Shown here: positions 61,743 to 64,000 of the stretch, piece by piece | Position numbering within the stretch: the first letter of the stretch is position 1 | How the letters are laid out: every line of letters begins with the position of its first letter | Source: Faeciplasma gallinarum | Lineage (GTDB): Bacteria > Bacillota > Clostridia > Oscillospirales > Ruminococcaceae | Direction of reading: 5' to 3' | NCBI GenBank assembly: GCA_018711085.1 | Contig: DVIR01000039.1 | Coordinates: 1-64,000, forward strand | DNA length: 64,000 nucleotides | The notes under the pieces: generated by a model | Seen by the model: only the letters and a program-made list of their open reading frames with translations | Databases searched by the model: none | What the model was told of the DNA's origin: nothing | Translations under genes and position numbers: made by a program

Positions 61743-62753
61743 ATGAAGCGCATTTTTGCAGCAATAACAGCCATGGCCGTAGGTTTGACCATGCTCACCG
61801 CCTGTGCGGACGAGGGAAACCTTGAGGGCGAGATATACATACCTATCCGTCAGGGAAATACGGTAAACTACAACACCGCAAAGGTCTATCGCGGAACGAT
61901 AATGGAGCAGGTAACTTTGGATGCAGAGTTTACCACGCCGTATTATACCGACCTTGCCTTTACCATGATGGGCGGAACTCTTGATCAGATATATGTGCAT
62001 CAGGATATGGAGGTCTCGGAAGGAGACATAATTGCCACGCTCAAAGACGACGAAGTCGAAGAGCTTATAACCGAGAAGAAGATAATTCTCGATAACGCTC
62101 AGCAGACTTACGACATGATCTTAGAAAGCGGAACGGAAGACGAAATAGAGTTTGCCAAGATAGACCTTGAGATAGCTCAGGCAGAGTATGACGATGCGGT
62201 CTACAGAAGAGAATTTCTCACGATAAAGGCGCCTTATGACGGCAAGATAACAAGCGTAAGCGGCTATTGGTCGGGTGCGCAGATTGAAAAGAACGCATGG
62301 ATATGCACAATAGAGGATTCAACAAGAGTTTGTCTTTCCGCCGTTGACAATAGCAACGGCCAGCTGACCAATATAGGTTTCGGCGCAAAGGTCGATATTA
62401 AACAGGGCGCAATAGCAAGCACAACCGGAAAGGTTGTGGACGTTGTCACGGAAGAGTTCGGCGGATTCGGCAACTTCGGCGGCAGAACCGAAACAAGATA
62501 CATAATCAAGCCCGACGAGGACATAGCGTTTATGAATTTCGGAACCATAGAAGTGACGTTTACCACACTGAGAAGGGATGACGCGCTCATAGCTCCCTCA
62601 AACGCCGTGTTTGAGTTCGGCGACGACGGATACGCCGTAAATGTATTGGTTGACGGCGTTAAGATTCAAACCCCCGTGACTATAGGAATAGTTTCGGGCA
62701 ACCAGACCGAAATACTCGAAGGCCTTGACGGCACAGAGACTTTGATACTCTGA
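61743..62753 (+). CDS. membrane-fusion-type (HlyD/RND adaptor-like) lipoprotein
   Basis: This 336-residue secreted protein has a lipoprotein signal (lipobox LTAC), a lipoyl-like half (GGTLDQIYVHQDMEVSEGD), a helical hairpin (about 110-160, ITEKKIILDNAQQTYDMIL), then the second lipoyl half (FLTIKAPYDGKITSV) and a beta barrel. Adaptors of this type in Gram-positive bacteria usually serve MacB-like ABC exporters, but no transporter gene follows; a terminator does. GGAGG lies 7-8 bases before the ATG. Confidence 0.85.
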   Translation: MKRIFAAITAMAVGLTMLTACADEGNLEGEIYIPIRQGNTVNYNTAKVYRGTIMEQVTLDAEFTTPYYTDLAFTMMGGTLDQIYVHQDMEVSEGDIIATLKDDEVEELITEKKIILDNAQQTYDMILESGTEDEIEFAKIDLEIAQAEYDDAVYRREFLTIKAPYDGKITSVSGYWSGAQIEKNAWICTIEDSTRVCLSAVDNSNGQLTNIGFGAKVDIKQGAIASTTGKVVDVVTEEFGGFGNFGGRTETRYIIKPDEDIAFMNFGTIEVTFTTLRRDDALIAPSNAVFEFGDDGYAVNVLVDGVKIQTPVTIGIVSGNQTEILEGLDGTETLIL

Positions 62754-62776
62754 TCCGCAATAACCGATTATTAAGA

Positions 62777-62813
62777 CATCCGCTCGCTTGATAAAACGGG
62801 CGGATGCTTTTTT
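62777..62813 (+). terminator. terminator of the adaptor-like gene
   Basis: CATCCGCTCG (62777-62786) and CGGGCGGATG (62797-62806) form a stem with a 10-base loop, followed by C and six T, 23 bases after the stop. Confidence 0.88.
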
Positions 62814-62831
62814 GCAAAGAATCGGCAATGC

Positions 62832-62941
62832 AAAGCCTTTTAGCTGTGCATCATTGCCGCATATTGAGCGGGCAAGCGCATAATCCGCCGGCTTCGAACC
62901 GGATGAAATAAAGCCTTTTAGTAGTGTACATCATGCCGCAT
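62832..62941. repeat. two imperfect direct repeats of about 32 bases
   Basis: AAAGCCTTTTAG then GTGCATCATTGCCGCAT (62832-62863) recurs as AAAGCCTTTTAG then GTACATCATGCCGCAT (62910-62941), 78 bases apart. The stretch has no gene and lies between two convergent transcription units. Function unknown. Confidence 0.6.
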
Positions 62942-62980
62942 GTCCGTCGCATGCGCCGCCGCAAATAAAAAGACAGCTGA

Positions 62981-63017
62981 AAACCCGCACAGGCTATGCA
63001 TTCCTGCGCGGGCTTTT
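62981..63017 (-). terminator. terminator of the downstream membrane-protein gene
   Basis: CCCGCACAGG (62984-62993) and CCTGCGCGGG (63003-63012) form a 10-bp stem with a CTATGCATT loop. T runs on both sides (TTTTC on minus, CTTTTG on plus) suggest two-way action; it ends the membrane-protein gene. Confidence 0.82.
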
Positions 63018-63033
63018 GCGTGTTTGCTTTTGT

Positions 63034-63894
63034 TTAGTTTACGTTTAAGAATCTCAGGTAATTCTTTTTTTCGGGGATGTTGATCGTCGAGGTTTTCCAC
63101 TCGGAGCCTTCGCCGAAACGGTACCTGAGCTTGTATTGAGAGGAGTTTTCATCGTGCGCGTCGTAGTCCTCATTTATGACCCACTCTATGTCCGGCGTGA
63201 CGCCTCGGGTGGCATACTTAGCTATTCTTGAGGTGTATCCCGCCTCGATGAGATCAAAGAAGCGGTAATGTATGTCCATGTCGTTCGGCTCGACAACGAT
63301 TATGACCTTTCCTCTGTCATTGTCCTGAACGTCGAGGATGTAGTAGCGGTATTTGCCGTCGGGGGATACGCTGTTTGCGTTTAGCTGATTGATCTTGTCC
63401 ATGTCGTACAAAGATGTTATTTCCGGATCGGTAACAGTGTCGTCAAGGCGGGTTTCCACCGCAGATCCGCCGAACAGTGTGCTTATTATCGTGTATCCCG
63501 CAATTCCCATGACGAACATGAGTATATACAGCGAGCCTAAAAGCACCTTTGCCGTGTCGGAAGAGCCGCACGCAAAAAACATTATCACTCCCACAACGAG
63601 CGGGGGAACAAACAAGAGCGGCTCGCCTGTGTTGAACAAGAGCAAGAAGAAGGTGGGCAAAAGTATCACCATTGATATTATTCTTGTCACAACCTGATTT
63701 TTTGTCAGAAACATCAGCACGCCGAATATCGCGCTGAGTATGATGTAAAATGTATAGAACGCCGCAGGGCTTGTGAACACAATTTCATATAAAAAGCTCC
63801 AGACCGCAAGCGCAGCTATCAGTATCAGATAAAGAACGCTGAAACAGGAGATTCCGAAGCGGACGTACTTGTTTGAAAGAAGTGATTTATTCAC
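63034..63894 (-). CDS. membrane protein of unknown function
   Basis: This 286-residue protein has four to five membrane segments in its N-terminal half (about 13-150), then a C-terminal soluble domain of about 130 residues with SPDGKYRYYILDVQDNDRGK, probably outside the cell. I do not recognise the family. The start is GTG at 63894, with AAAGGAG 9 bases upstream. It is apparently a single-gene unit. Confidence 0.8.
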   Translation of the reverse strand: MNKSLLSNKYVRFGISCFSVLYLILIAALAVWSFLYEIVFTSPAAFYTFYIILSAIFGVLMFLTKNQVVTRIISMVILLPTFFLLLFNTGEPLLFVPPLVVGVIMFFACGSSDTAKVLLGSLYILMFVMGIAGYTIISTLFGGSAVETRLDDTVTDPEITSLYDMDKINQLNANSVSPDGKYRYYILDVQDNDRGKVIIVVEPNDMDIHYRFFDLIEAGYTSRIAKYATRGVTPDIEWVINEDYDAHDENSSQYKLRYRFGEGSEWKTSTINIPEKKNYLRFLNVN

Positions 63895-64000
63895 CTTGCC
63901 GTGCTCCTTTCCGTTTAGATTATATACAGATTATACAATCGCAAGTCTTAAAAAGCAACCTGATTGCCGATTTGAAACCGAATTTTAATAAATCCGAGAG

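Noticed and set aside
62888..62904. CCGG-CTTCGAA-CCGG, resembling a tRNA T arm
   Set aside because: No acceptor stem, anticodon arm or D arm can be formed around it.

Overview
The window looks like chromosomal DNA of an uncultured, spore-forming, plant-fibre-degrading anaerobe of the class Clostridia (Oscillospirales/Ruminococcaceae-like). The evidence is an alpha/beta-type small acid-soluble spore protein, a SpoIID/LytB protein, the DapL (aminotransferase) route to diaminopimelate, Gram-positive lipoprotein signals and class B sortases, GH10 and GH43 hemicellulases, and Firmicute-type riboswitch and T-box leaders. I could not determine the species.

Layout. 1-5.3 kb: remnant of a chimeric glycosidase, an Mrp-type Fe-S carrier, a VanY-like carboxypeptidase, the spore protein and a GH43 enzyme. 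5.4-10.1 kb: a lysine/diaminopimelate operon (dapA-lysA-dapF-dapL, minus strand) behind a consensus promoter and a lysine riboswitch. 10.3-11.6 kb: a GH10 xylanase lipoprotein. 11.9-18.8 kb: a complete F-type ATP synthase operon (plus strand) whose c subunit has a two-carboxylate motif suggesting Na+ coupling. 18.8-22.8 kb: sbcC-sbcD. 22.9-34.1 kb: nucleotide synthesis, purC-purB-purA-carA-carB and pyrG-purF. 34.2-47.3 kb: the nitrogen-assimilation region. 47.3-49 kb: asnB. 49.2-57.2 kb: an acpS/nnrD cluster, then cell-surface proteins (transglutaminase-like lipoprotein, SpoIID/LytB protein, two tandem class B sortases). 57.3-60.3 kb: pncC, thiI and a cysteine desulfurase. 60.5-64 kb: a HemW-like radical SAM protein, an adaptor-like lipoprotein and a membrane protein.

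The nitrogen region is the most interesting part. On the minus strand one operon encodes a split glutamate synthase (glutaminase domain, ferredoxin-FMN domain, Fe-S protein, FAD/NAD(P) oxidoreductase, GXGXG domain), then a type I glutamine-synthetase-like protein that has lost two expected metal ligands, then an ANTAR RNA-binding protein with a degenerate receiver domain. On the plus strand are a type III glutamine synthetase, an ammonium transporter fused to a P-II domain, and asparagine synthetase. Both transcription units start at a perfect-consensus promoter (TTGACA, 17 bp, TATAAT) followed within about 10-15 bases by an intrinsic-terminator hairpin beginning AAAGGCGT. The type III synthetase leader carries a second terminator. 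This suggests a shared attenuation switch, for which the ANTAR protein is an obvious but unproven candidate. A stand-alone trpB2 with a tryptophan T-box lies between the two units.

No tRNA, rRNA, CRISPR array, insertion sequence or prophage gene was recognised.
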